A DNA stretch of 8,851 nt from Chloroflexota bacterium (GCA_022565015.1 JADFKI010000154.1:1-8851); one strand, 5' to 3'. Positions 1 through 6,373 are shown, numbered from the stretch's first letter. A program made the numbers and translations. Notes: generated by a model not told the origin, from the sequence alone.

Positions 1-967
1 GGCAAAGAAGATACGCCTCGAGCTGGAGGAGCGTGGTCTCCAGAACGAGCCCCTGGGCGTAGACATAGTCGAGCCGGAGGTCATGTTCGCTCTTCAGCGA
101 GAGGGCCTCAACGTCGTGGACGGCCAGCAGCTGATGCTGGAGGCCCGAAGGATCAAGACCGACGACGAGATCGCGCTGCTGAACACGGCTTGTGCAATGG
201 TCGACGCGGCCTATGACGAGCTGTACATGATGCTTCGGGCCGGCGTCAAAGAAAGCGAAGGCGTTGCGCTCGTGAATAAGGTGCTGTACGAGCTGGGCTC
301 GGAGCACGTCGAGGGCGTCAATGCGATCTCAGGGGAGCGCACCAGCCCTCATCCACACATCTACAGCGATCGAATGCTGCGTCCGGGCGACCCCGTCTAC
401 TTCGACATCCTGCACAGTTACATGGGCTATCGCACGTGCTACTACCGCACGCTGGTAATAGGGAGCGCGTCGCAGGCGCAGATAGACGCCTATAAGAAGT
501 GCAGGGAGATTCTGGATATCTCCATAGATGCGGTAAAGCCCGGAATCACGACGGCCGACATCGTCAAGCTCTGGCCAAAGGCCCAGGAGTTTGGTTTCGC
601 CAATGAGGAGGACGCCTTCGCGCTGCAATACGGTCACGGCGTGGGCCTCTCGATATGGGAAAAGCCGATCCTGAGCCGCCTGTTTTCTCTGGACAATCCG
701 CAGGTCATAGAGGAGGGAATGGTCTTCGCTCTGGAGACGTTCTGGCCGTCGTCCGACGGATGGTCTGCCGCGCGCATCGAAGAGGAGGTCGTAGTCACCA
801 AGGACGGGCCCGAGGTCATAACGCGCTTCCCCGCGGAGGAGCTGATGGTCGCCGGCCTGCGCTACCACACGGTGACGGGGCCGCTGTCGACCAACCGCGA
901 GGCCCAGTCGCACCTCAACCGCCGTCCCAACGGCATTCCGGCCGGGATCGCGGGTGCGCACTCATAG
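1..967 (+). CDS. M24 (Xaa-Pro/creatinase-like) peptidase-family protein, 5'-truncated
   Basis: The 3' part of a gene that begins before the window; the frame is open from base 2 with no stop until TAG at 965-967. The fold is the M24 pita-bread domain of methionine aminopeptidase, prolidase and creatinase. Counting from the internal ATG at 83, the expected metal ligands are D108 (in YFDIL), H185 (in YGHGVGL), E218 (in FALET) and E233 (in RIEEE). The second Asp of the family, normally 11 residues after the first, is C119 (GYRTCYYRT). With four of five ligands kept, it may be a peptidase with changed metal binding or a creatinase-like enzyme with a non-peptidase role. The missing upstream part should hold the N-terminal creatinase-like domain, so the ATG at 83 is unlikely to be the true start. 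Family is confident; substrate is unknown. The gene after it on the same strand is more than 1.9 kb away, so it is not part of the pyr operon. Confidence 0.9.
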   Translation, partial: AKKIRLELEERGLQNEPLGVDIVEPEVMFALQREGLNVVDGQQLMLEARRIKTDDEIALLNTACAMVDAAYDELYMMLRAGVKESEGVALVNKVLYELGSEHVEGVNAISGERTSPHPHIYSDRMLRPGDPVYFDILHSYMGYRTCYYRTLVIGSASQAQIDAYKKCREILDISIDAVKPGITTADIVKLWPKAQEFGFANEEDAFALQYGHGVGLSIWEKPILSRLFSLDNPQVIEEGMVFALETFWPSSDGWSAARIEEEVVVTKDGPEVITRFPAEELMVAGLRYHTVTGPLSTNREAQSHLNRRPNGIPAGIAGAHS

Positions 968-1042
968 GGTCTGGCGAAGGCAATCGCCGGAATGTTAGGT
1001 TCATATTTGAGCTGGCAGCCATGACCCGGATGCCGACCTCGG

Positions 1043-1217
1043 CTTAGAGCCTATCCGAAAACCTTAATTTGACGTCTTACGGTCCTTCGACAGTGCTCAG
1101 GACGAACGGAAGATTGCCCGTTCGTGGTGTCCGACTCCTTGTGAGGAATATCTTCGGACTCCGCTTCTGCGGAGAGCTTGTCGAACCATTCGTGGCAGTT
1201 TTCGGATGGGCTATAAG
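1043..1217. repeat. MITE/REP-like non-coding element with terminal inverted repeats
   Basis: The ends 1043-1062 and 1198-1217 are inverted copies matching at 18 of 20 positions (core AGCCTATCCGAAAAC against GTTTTCGGATGGGCT). A TA dinucleotide lies just outside the GAGCC end at 1045-1046 and again at 1214-1215, which could be a 2-bp target duplication. The interior has no plausible gene but is rich in hairpins: 1102-1109 pairs with 1118-1125 (8 bp, perfect) and 1159-1164 pairs with 1169-1174 (6 bp, perfect, TTCT loop). A CTTCGACA..GCTC motif near 1084-1099 is roughly mirrored by GAGCTTGTCGAA at 1174-1185. The element occupies most of the gene-free stretch 968-1374, between two convergent genes. 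The type (MITE, REP-like or solo remnant of an IS) is inferred; copy number cannot be seen from one window. Confidence 0.6.
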
Positions 1218-1250
1218 TCACCGACTTAGGGGTGAAAGCCTATAAAGATC

Positions 1251-1265
1251 CCCGGCGATGCCGGG
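1251..1265 (-). terminator. Small hairpin, possible weak terminator of the GNAT gene
   Basis: CCCGGC-GAT-GCCGGG forms a perfect 6-bp stem with a 3-base loop. Read on the - strand it is followed by GATCTTTAT, only weakly T-rich, and lies about 110 bases past the GNAT stop. On the + strand no T-run follows. A second short palindrome (1214-1219 with 1223-1228, TAAGTC/GACTTA) is adjacent. Apart from these two hairpins I see nothing in 1218-1374. Confidence 0.35.
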
Positions 1266-1374
1266 AAATGGGCCTCCCCTACCAGCGGACGAGACCGAGG
1301 CGCAAATAGCCTTCAGCGGGCGACTCCGGCAGCAATGCAGCAGGCCCTGGCCGCTCCTTGCAAACGACGAACAG

Positions 1375-1947
1375 CTACTCTGCCGGGTCTGAGGAGACTT
1401 CGCCGTCCTTGTTCGGTGCATCTTTACCGAACACAGCCTGCCAGTCGGAGCGCCATATCTCCATAAGGACGAAGTCCATCCCGCTGCGACGCACCTTCTT
1501 TACCTCTTTGAAGCCGGACTTCGTGAAGGACTTTCTGGCGCGCTCGTTCCACTCCAATGTGTGAAGGTAGACTCTTGTGATCTCAGTATTGATGAAGATG
1601 TGTTCCAGCAAAGAGTTTACAGAGTCGGTGCCGTATCCCTTGCCCCAGTAGTCGCGGTCCCCGATCATGATCCCAAGCTCGGATTCCTTACGGCGCAGGT
1701 CGATGTCGTAGTACATGATGTTGCCGATGTGCGTGCCGTCGTGGGTCTCAATTGCGAGACGCTTCGACCGGGGATTGGAGTAGCCCATCTCTTCCTGGGA
1801 ATACCTCTGGAAATCGGCATAGGACATGCGGAGAGGGCGGGTCGCATCGAGCCTGGCCAATTCTTCGTCTACGCGCCACGCATAGTCTTCCGGCGCATCC
1901 TCGATGCGTTTCTCACGAAGGATGACCTTCTCCCCTTTTACGAACAC
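1375..1947 (-). CDS. GNAT-family N-acetyltransferase (RimJ/RimL-like)
   Basis: A 190-residue protein of the GNAT fold, which transfers an acetyl group from acetyl-CoA to an amine; substrates in the RimJ/RimL-like group range from ribosomal proteins to small molecules, and this one cannot be assigned. The start of the fold is GEKVILREKRIEDA at 5-18, the acetyl-CoA loop region is GDRDYWGKGYGTDSV at 96-110, and LEWNERARKSFTKSGF at 131-146 is the usual C-terminal helix motif. Start choice: the frame also allows ATG at 1998 and TTG at 2007, but both overlap the preceding Nudix gene (by about 40-50 bases) and add a non-conserved Pro/Glu-rich leader. GTG at 1947 begins just before the conserved fold and leaves 10 bases after the Nudix stop. 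It is probably co-transcribed with that Nudix gene. Family confident, exact start less so. Confidence 0.85.
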   Translation of the reverse strand: MFVKGEKVILREKRIEDAPEDYAWRVDEELARLDATRPLRMSYADFQRYSQEEMGYSNPRSKRLAIETHDGTHIGNIMYYDIDLRRKESELGIMIGDRDYWGKGYGTDSVNSLLEHIFINTEITRVYLHTLEWNERARKSFTKSGFKEVKKVRRSGMDFVLMEIWRSDWQAVFGKDAPNKDGEVSSDPAE

Positions 1948-1957
1948 CTCTTCAGCT

Positions 1958-2383
1958 TCAGCCTGTTCGGGCCTTTTTCCAGACCAAGGAAAGGGCATCC
2001 TCAACAATCTTTACCTCGTTTTCGTAGGTGAGAGTCTTGCGGGCCTCCTCCACGGACAACCAACGTACGTAGTCGAATTCATGGTCGTGCAGGGAGAAGT
2101 CGCCCCCGGTTGCCTTCATCAGGTAGAAGTAAACGGTCTTGTGACACCTGGTACCGTTAGTGGTCTTGCCGAACCAATATTCGATGCAATCTATGTATTC
2201 ATCGAGCTCTACTTCGAGACCCGTCTCTTCGTTCACCTCGCGGAGCGCGGTCTGTTCACGAGTCTCACCGGCATCAGGCGTGCCCTTGGGAAGTCCCCAA
2301 ACTTGCGGCGATTCTCTACCGCAAACGATGACTTCCACCGTACTTTCCTTCATGCGATACACCACGCCGCCGGCGGAAACCAA
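1958..2383 (-). CDS. Nudix hydrolase (MutT/diadenosine-polyphosphate type)
   Basis: A 141-residue Nudix protein, the usual size for a single-domain member. These enzymes hydrolyse nucleoside diphosphates linked to another moiety, using Mg2+ held by the Nudix box. The box is complete at residues 34-56: G34, E40, R48, E49, E52, E53 and G55 fit GX5EX7REUXEEXGU exactly. The preceding WGLPKG (29-34) resembles the strand seen in Ap4A, diphosphoinositol and MutT-like members; substrate is not predictable beyond that. The start is TTG at 2383-2381: it precedes SAGGVVYR, the usual first strand, and no ATG, GTG or TTG lies further upstream before the in-frame stop at 2438-2440. The next ATG (codon 11) would cut into the first strand. 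It is first gene of a two-gene unit with the GNAT gene and diverges from pyrR. Confidence 0.9.
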   Translation of the reverse strand: MVSAGGVVYRMKESTVEVIVCGRESPQVWGLPKGTPDAGETREQTALREVNEETGLEVELDEYIDCIEYWFGKTTNGTRCHKTVYFYLMKATGGDFSLHDHEFDYVRWLSVEEARKTLTYENEVKIVEDALSLVWKKARTG

Positions 2384-2474
2384 CTCTTCGACCCGTTTCT
2401 TATCAGAAATTCGGAACAGACCCCCTGTACGAGCGGATTACCTCGTAGAACTCCCAATGAAGGTGATTCAAACT

Positions 2475-2504
2475 ATTCTATGTTTTCCGGCGAGAACGCG
2501 TCAA
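2475..2504 (-). promoter_or_regulatory. Predicted sigma70-type promoter for the Nudix-GNAT unit
   Basis: Read on the - strand, TTGACG (2504-2499; 5/6 to TTGACA) is followed after 18 bases by TAGAAT (2480-2475; 5/6 to TATAAT). Transcription should start near 2468, giving a leader of about 85 bases before the TTG start at 2383. Prediction from consensus only. Confidence 0.6.
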
Positions 2505-2584
2505 GGTAGATGTGAAGACTTTGCGGGCGGCTTGGAGGCGAATCGTTTTTATCGGCGCTTTATACCGAAATCGGCTTTGCCGAC

Positions 2585-2613
2585 TTGAACATTCGCGCGC
2601 AGTCCTTTAAAAT
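2585..2613 (+). promoter_or_regulatory. Predicted sigma70-type promoter of the pyr operon
   Basis: TTGAAC (2585-2590; 4/6 to TTGACA), a 17-base spacer, and TAAAAT (2608-2613; 5/6 to TATAAT). The start site should be near 2620, which places the whole PyrR-binding and attenuator region in the transcript and gives a leader of about 265 bases before pyrR. A small palindrome (TCGGC-TTT-GCCGA, 2571-2583) sits just upstream of the -35 box; no function assigned. The stretch 2505-2584 between the two divergent promoters shows nothing else I can name. Confidence 0.65.
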
Positions 2614-2652
2614 GACGTATTAATAAAGACGCCGACACCGATGTGCCAGCGA

Positions 2653-2686
2653 CCCTTTAATTCAGTCCCGTGAGACTGGCAAGGGG
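2653..2686 (+). promoter_or_regulatory. PyrR-binding RNA element (anti-antiterminator)
   Basis: This is the leader hairpin that PyrR binds in the presence of UMP/UTP in Bacillus-type pyr operons. The conserved loop AGTCCCGTGAGACT (2664-2677) matches the known PyrR-binding consensus ARUCCNGNGAGGYU at 13 of 14 positions; the one change (G to A at 2675) keeps pairing with T2666. The upper stem is 2663-2667 with 2674-2678 around the six-base loop CCGTGA. The lower stem is CCCTT (2653-2657) with AAGGG (2681-2685), separated by the expected purine/pyrimidine internal bulge. It lies about 35 bases into the predicted transcript and about 60 bases before the terminator, and pyrR itself is the next gene, so autoregulation follows directly. 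Sequence match is seen; binding is inferred from the family. Confidence 0.9.
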
Positions 2687-2752
2687 CGATTCCGTCAGCA
2701 GGGCTCTGTTCGACAGTAGGTCCGCTTGAAGGTCCAACGAAGGCCTCTTGCC
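2678..2752 (+). promoter_or_regulatory. pyr leader antiterminator pairing
   Basis: The 3' side of the PyrR-binding hairpin, GGCAAGGGGC (2678-2687), pairs with GCCTCTTGCC (2743-2752) over ten consecutive positions with a single G-U pair. The second strand is also the 5' arm of the terminator, so forming this helix prevents termination; PyrR holding the upstream hairpin closed prevents this helix. This is the standard mutually exclusive logic of PyrR attenuation, read directly from base complementarity. Confidence 0.8.
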
Positions 2753-2773
2753 GTAATGGTAAGAGGTTTTTTT
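2744..2773 (+). terminator. Intrinsic terminator (attenuator) of the pyr leader
   Basis: CCTCTTGCC (2744-2752) pairs with GGTAAGAGG (2758-2766), nine pairs including one G-U, around loop GTAAT, followed at once by seven T (2767-2773). It lies upstream of the first gene, so it acts as a regulated stop rather than an operon end. The 111 bases from here to pyrR carry only the ribosome binding site that I can recognise. Confidence 0.9.
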
Positions 2774-2884
2774 ATTGGCCTGCTCAGTATCTCACATTCC
2801 CCAGGGCTGCCATAAACGTCGCTCAGAGGCGTATCGGCCTATGTCCGCGAAGCCTGGAATCCGCGTCTGCAGGAGAGTGGCCGA

Positions 2885-3472
2885 TTGAACCCTACCCTGG
2901 ATGAGAGGAAAATCCTCACTGAGGACGAGATCAGGCGCGCGCTAACTCGCATCGCCCACGAGATCCTGGAACGCAACGCAGGGGTTGAGGAGCTCGTGCT
3001 GATTGGCATGCATACGAGAGGCGTGCCCCTGGCACAGCGGCTGTCGTCCTACATCAAGGAGTTCGAGGGCAAAGACGTCGAGGTGGGCACACTGGACATC
3101 GGCCTCTATCGCGACGACATAGCGGGAGGCGCGCGGCCCCTGATGCGGCCCACCAAAATTCCCGTCGATATTCAGGGCTGGCGAATCGTGCTGGTCGACG
3201 ATGTGCTTTACACCGGCAGGACGGTTCGCGCCGCCATGGACGCGCTGAACGACTTCGGCCGACCCAAGGAGATCCAGCTCGCGGTGCTGGTCGACCGCGG
3301 GCACAGGGAGCTACCGATCAGGGCTGACTACGTGGGCAAGAACGTGCCGACCTCGATGGACGAAGATGTGAAGGTACGCCTGACTGAGATAGATGGAATA
3401 GACGATGTCGCCTTATTGCGAAAGGGAAATGGACGCATGCAGTCCGGCACGGCCGATGGAAGGACGATATAG
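2885..3472 (+). CDS. pyrR: PyrR, bifunctional pyr operon RNA-binding regulator / uracil phosphoribosyltransferase
   Basis: A 195-residue PyrR, slightly longer than the roughly 180 residues usual in Bacillus because of a C-terminal tail after residue 178. PyrR binds the pyr leader RNA when UMP/UTP is high to cause termination, and it also has a weaker uracil phosphoribosyltransferase activity. Visible hallmarks: RRALTRIAHEILERN (17-31), LYRDD (74-78), the PRPP-binding loop VLVDDVLYTGRT (102-113), and LAVLVDRGHRELPIRADYVG (132-151) followed by KNVPTS. The start is TTG at 2885, supported by AGGAGAG at 2871-2877 with a seven-base spacing and by the position of the conserved RALTRIA block. The gene is the first of the operon, directly behind its own binding site and attenuator, and its TAG stop touches the pyrB ATG with no gap. 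Confidence 0.97.
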   Translation: MNPTLDERKILTEDEIRRALTRIAHEILERNAGVEELVLIGMHTRGVPLAQRLSSYIKEFEGKDVEVGTLDIGLYRDDIAGGARPLMRPTKIPVDIQGWRIVLVDDVLYTGRTVRAAMDALNDFGRPKEIQLAVLVDRGHRELPIRADYVGKNVPTSMDEDVKVRLTEIDGIDDVALLRKGNGRMQSGTADGRTI

Positions 3473-4483
3473 ATGACTATCCGCCATCCCGTAGTGGCAC
3501 AGCCCAGGAGCTCCGGCGAGGCAGCGAGTTTGCGCCGCAACCTGCTGGACTTGGACGACTTCTCCCGTGAAGAGATCGAGGTCATCCTTCAGAATACCGA
3601 CGCCATGAAGGAGGTCCTGCACAGGGACATCAAGAAGATCCCGACCCTTCGAGGTAAGAGCGTAATTACGCTTTTCTACGAGGCAAGCACCCGTACCAGG
3701 GTCTCGTTCGAGCAGGCGGGCAAGATACTGAGCGCCGACGTCATCAACGTTTCGGGCAGCGGAAGCAGCATCGAAAAGGGCGAGTCGCTCTACAACACGG
3801 CGCTTACCCTCCAGGCGATGAACGCCGACATCATAGTCATGCGGCACCCTCACTCGGGAGCGCCGCATTTCCTGTCAAGGTTTCTGGACGCCTCCGTGAT
3901 AAACGCCGGAGACGGCATGCACGCCCATCCGACGCAGGCCCTATTGGACATCTACACCATCAAGAGCCACCTCGGGCGTATCGAAGGCCTGAAGGTAGTG
4001 ATTGTGGGTGATCTGCTGTACAGCAGGGTCGCCCGCTCCAACCTCTGGGGCCTGACCAAGATGGGGGCCGAGGTCGTGCTTTGCGCGCCGCCCACGCTGA
4101 TACCCCAGGACTTTCAGAACGGATATCGTTCCCAGGAGGGACACCCCTTCGCTTCCGTGAAGGTGGAGACTAACGTCGAGCGTGCCCTCGAAGGCGCCGA
4201 CGTCGTCATGGCCTTGAGGCTGCAATTAGAGCGGCAGCAGGCCGGACACCTTCCCACCTTGAGAGAGTACTCGAAAATCTATGGGATTACGCCCGAGAGG
4301 TTGAAGCTGGCCAAGCCAAATGTGCTCGTCATGCACCCGGGCCCCATGAATGAAGGCATCGAGATAGACCCTGAGGTCGCCCACGGAGCACAATCAGTCA
4401 TCGAAGAGCAGGTTACCAACGGCGTCGCCGTCAGAATGGCGACCTTGTACGGCATCGCGACTCCTGTGAGAGAGGGCAAGTAG
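3473..4483 (+). CDS. pyrB: Aspartate carbamoyltransferase catalytic subunit
   Basis: PyrB, 336 residues, joins carbamoyl phosphate and L-aspartate to give carbamoyl aspartate, the first committed pyrimidine step in the cytosol. The carbamoyl-phosphate site STRTR is at 72-76, the active-site lysine region SSIEKGES at 98-105, HPTQALLDIYT at 152-162, the aspartate-binding R249 and Q251 in ALRLQLERQ, and HPGPMNEGIEI at 288-298. The N-terminal 20 residues before RRNLLDLDDF are an extension of no recognised function. The ATG follows the pyrR stop directly and has GGAAGGA at 3458-3464 eight bases upstream. No pyrI regulatory-subunit gene is seen, which fits an unregulated trimer controlled at the RNA level by PyrR. 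Complete and intact. Confidence 0.97.
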   Translation: MTIRHPVVAQPRSSGEAASLRRNLLDLDDFSREEIEVILQNTDAMKEVLHRDIKKIPTLRGKSVITLFYEASTRTRVSFEQAGKILSADVINVSGSGSSIEKGESLYNTALTLQAMNADIIVMRHPHSGAPHFLSRFLDASVINAGDGMHAHPTQALLDIYTIKSHLGRIEGLKVVIVGDLLYSRVARSNLWGLTKMGAEVVLCAPPTLIPQDFQNGYRSQEGHPFASVKVETNVERALEGADVVMALRLQLERQQAGHLPTLREYSKIYGITPERLKLAKPNVLVMHPGPMNEGIEIDPEVAHGAQSVIEEQVTNGVAVRMATLYGIATPVREGK

Positions 4484-4484
4484 C

Positions 4485-4829
4485 ATCTCGGAGCAACGTC
4501 AACGCGCCACGGCCATACTGATTCGCGACCGCGGCAGGAACAGCTTCGCCCTCCCCGGCGGAGGAGTCGACCCTGGCGAGCTTCCCATTTCGGCGGTTGC
4601 CAGGGAGCTCTACGAGGAGACGGCCCTTACGGCGACCAGCATCTCCTACCTCTTCCAACACGGAGGTAAATACAACACGCATCACGTATTTCGCGTGGAC
4701 GCCGACGGAGAGGTCGACGAGACAGACGATACGCGGGTGGAGGAACACATCTGGTGGGACCGGAATGGAGGGGTCTCCGTATACCCGCACGTGACCGAGA
4801 TCCTGGACAGGCTGTCGGTGTTGTCGTGA
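4485..4829 (+). CDS. Small Nudix-domain reading frame with no standard start codon (possibly decaying)
   Basis: An open frame of 114 codons between pyrB and pyrC, ending in TGA at 4827-4829, encodes a clear Nudix fold: ALPGGGVDPGE (22-32) leads into RELYEETAL (40-48), matching GX5EX7REUXEE. The box's last Gly is Ala (A47). No ATG, GTG or TTG occurs in frame between the upstream stop (TGA 4467-4469) and the Nudix box. The best initiation site is ATC at 4485, two bases after the pyrB stop, with purine-rich GAGAGGG (4470-4476) eight bases upstream; the peptide would read (M)SEQRQRATAILIRD. Many relatives have a further strand between AILIRD and the RGR before FALPGGG, so about eight to ten residues seem missing. 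Either a rare ATC start on a working gene or a decaying copy. It sits in the same short-spaced operon, so it would be co-transcribed. Substrate unknown. Confidence 0.7.
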   Translation: MSEQRQRATAILIRDRGRNSFALPGGGVDPGELPISAVARELYEETALTATSISYLFQHGGKYNTHHVFRVDADGEVDETDDTRVEEHIWWDRNGGVSVYPHVTEILDRLSVLS

Positions 4830-4909
4830 CGAAGCGGGTGAAAATTCGCCACAGGGCGACCCCGATATTGAGCAGGGCGTCTACTTGAACCGGCACGGGA
4901 AGTGAGCAG

Positions 4910-6259
4910 ATGGGACAGCTTCTGATCAAAGGCGGCCGGATAATCGACCCCGGTCAAGGCATGGACAGAATTGGCGACGTTCTCGTTGAGGATGGAGTGG
5001 TTCGCGGCGTCGCGGAACAGATTCCCCGGCCCGATCATGCTGAAGTAATCGACGCCTCGGGCAAGGTGGTGTGCCCCGGCTTTATTGACCTGCACTGCCA
5101 CCTTCGAGAGCCGGGCTTCGAGGACAAGGAGACCATCGCCACCGGCACGCGTGCCGCAGCCAAGGGCGGCTTCACTACGATCTGCGCCATGCCCAACACG
5201 AATCCCGCCATGGATTCCTGGGCGGTGATCGAATACGTCCTCCGCAAGGCGCGCGATGAGGGCGCGGTCAGGGTCTTGCCCATAGGCTGCGTAACCAAGG
5301 GAGGCAATGGGCAGGAGCTTGCTGAAATGGGGGAGCTTGCCGACGCGGGCGCCGTTGGTTTCAGTGACGACGGCAACCCGGTCGCCGACTCCAATATCAT
5401 GCGTCAGGCCCTCAGCTACAGCACCGCACAGGGCCTGGCAGTTATCAACCACTGCGAAGACCACGCGCTATTCAAGGGCGGCGCCATGAACGAGGGCTGG
5501 GTGTCCAACCGGTTGGGCATCAAGGGCATCCCGAACTCGTCCGAGGACATCATGGTCTCCCGGGACATCGCGCTGACAGAGCTGACGGGAGGGCGCTTTC
5601 ACGCTGCCCATCTCAGCACCGGGACCTCGTTAGGGCTGGTGCGGCAGGCCAAAGAGCGTGGCCTGAACGTGACCTGCGAGGTGACGCCCCATCACCTGAC
5701 ACTGAGCGACGAGGCCATACTCGGCCTTTCCGGAGCTGACGATACCAATCATCAGGCAGAGAAGAGATTCGCCCCTCTGACTGCCGCAGCCTACGAGACG
5801 AGGGCCAAGGTCAACCCTCCACTGCGCGCCACGGCCGACGTAGAGGCGCTGGTGGAGGGCCTCAAGGACGGCACGATAGACGCCATAGCCACCGACCATG
5901 CGCCGCACAACCGCGTCGACAAGCTGTGCACCTTTCAGGAGGCGGCCTTCGGAATCAGCGTTTTTGAGACGGCCCTGGGCTCGCTCATGGGCCTCGTTCA
6001 CGCCGGTCGAGTGGAGTTGCCTCTGCTTATCGAAAAGCTGACGATTGGTCCGGCGAGGTTTCTCGGTAGGCCCGATCTGGGTACTCTAAAAGAGGGCGCA
6101 CCCGCCGACATCACCATCTTCGACCCCGACGCCGAGTGGATAGTCGACGCCGAGGGCTTCGTGTCCAAGGGCAAGAACACGCCCCTGGACGGCACGACGC
6201 TCAAGGGCCGGGTGGTGGCCACGATCCTCGGCGGCGAAGTCGTCTATCAAACACAATAG
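4910..6259 (+). CDS. pyrC: Dihydroorotase, class I
   Basis: PyrC, 449 residues, cyclises carbamoyl aspartate to dihydroorotate using a two-zinc amidohydrolase site. The metal and active-site residues of the class I family are present: H62 and H64 in DLHCHLREPG, the metal-binding Asp in GFSDDGNP (D153/D154) in place of the carbamylated lysine of class II, H181 in INHCED, H234 in HAAHLST, and D329 in ATDHAPH. The substrate-binding segment KVNPPLR is at 300-306. Between SDEAI and that segment lies a loop of nearly 30 residues (271-299), longer than the roughly ten residues in Bacillus-type enzymes. The ATG at 4910 has GGGAAGTGAG at 4897-4906 just upstream. An 80-base spacer (4830-4909) separates it from the Nudix frame and holds nothing recognisable. 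Intact. Confidence 0.97.
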   Translation: MGQLLIKGGRIIDPGQGMDRIGDVLVEDGVVRGVAEQIPRPDHAEVIDASGKVVCPGFIDLHCHLREPGFEDKETIATGTRAAAKGGFTTICAMPNTNPAMDSWAVIEYVLRKARDEGAVRVLPIGCVTKGGNGQELAEMGELADAGAVGFSDDGNPVADSNIMRQALSYSTAQGLAVINHCEDHALFKGGAMNEGWVSNRLGIKGIPNSSEDIMVSRDIALTELTGGRFHAAHLSTGTSLGLVRQAKERGLNVTCEVTPHHLTLSDEAILGLSGADDTNHQAEKRFAPLTAAAYETRAKVNPPLRATADVEALVEGLKDGTIDAIATDHAPHNRVDKLCTFQEAAFGISVFETALGSLMGLVHAGRVELPLLIEKLTIGPARFLGRPDLGTLKEGAPADITIFDPDAEWIVDAEGFVSKGKNTPLDGTTLKGRVVATILGGEVVYQTQ

Positions 6260-6356
6260 TAACCGTATCTAATGGAATCGCTTCACACTGGGCCTTTGCG
6301 GATTAGGGAATTGGGCGGGCTGGTTCCTTTGAGAAGCCCAAATGTTTGCTTCCGCT

Positions 6357-6362
6357 AGGAGG
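6357..6362 (+). promoter_or_regulatory. Strong Shine-Dalgarno for the DUF433 gene
   Basis: AGGAGG, a perfect anti-16S match, lies 11 bases before the ATG at 6374. It is the strongest ribosome site after pyrR in this operon. The 114-base gap after pyrC (6260-6373) contains no clear promoter; a weak GGGCT/AGCCC pairing at about 6316-6339 has no T-run and is not a convincing terminator, so read-through from pyrC is likely. Confidence 0.6.
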
Positions 6363-6373
6363 AAACAGGTGAT

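Noticed and set aside
329..961. A 210-codon - strand frame opposite the M24 gene
   Set aside because: Shadow of the M24 coding frame; Arg-rich, low-complexity translation.
971..990. GGCGA-AGGCAA-TCGCC hairpin just after the M24 stop as a terminator
   Set aside because: Only a five-base stem and no T-run follows on the + strand.
1043..1217. CRISPR array or tRNA gene in the repeat-rich gap
   Set aside because: No regularly spaced direct repeats and no cloverleaf; the structure is inverted ends plus isolated hairpins.
1561..2509. Overlapping + strand open frames opposite the GNAT and Nudix genes
   Set aside because: The - strand frames carry full GNAT and Nudix signatures and a promoter; the + strand products match no family I recognise.
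4461..4500. A +1 frameshift joining pyrB to the Nudix frame
   Set aside because: PyrB ends at its normal C-terminus and the junction lacks a recognisable slippery site; an independent ATC start or a decayed start explains the data more simply.
4682..5464. A 260-codon open frame on the - strand opposite the Nudix frame and pyrC
   Set aside because: No motif, and it crosses two well-supported + strand frames; explained by low stop frequency in GC-rich antisense.
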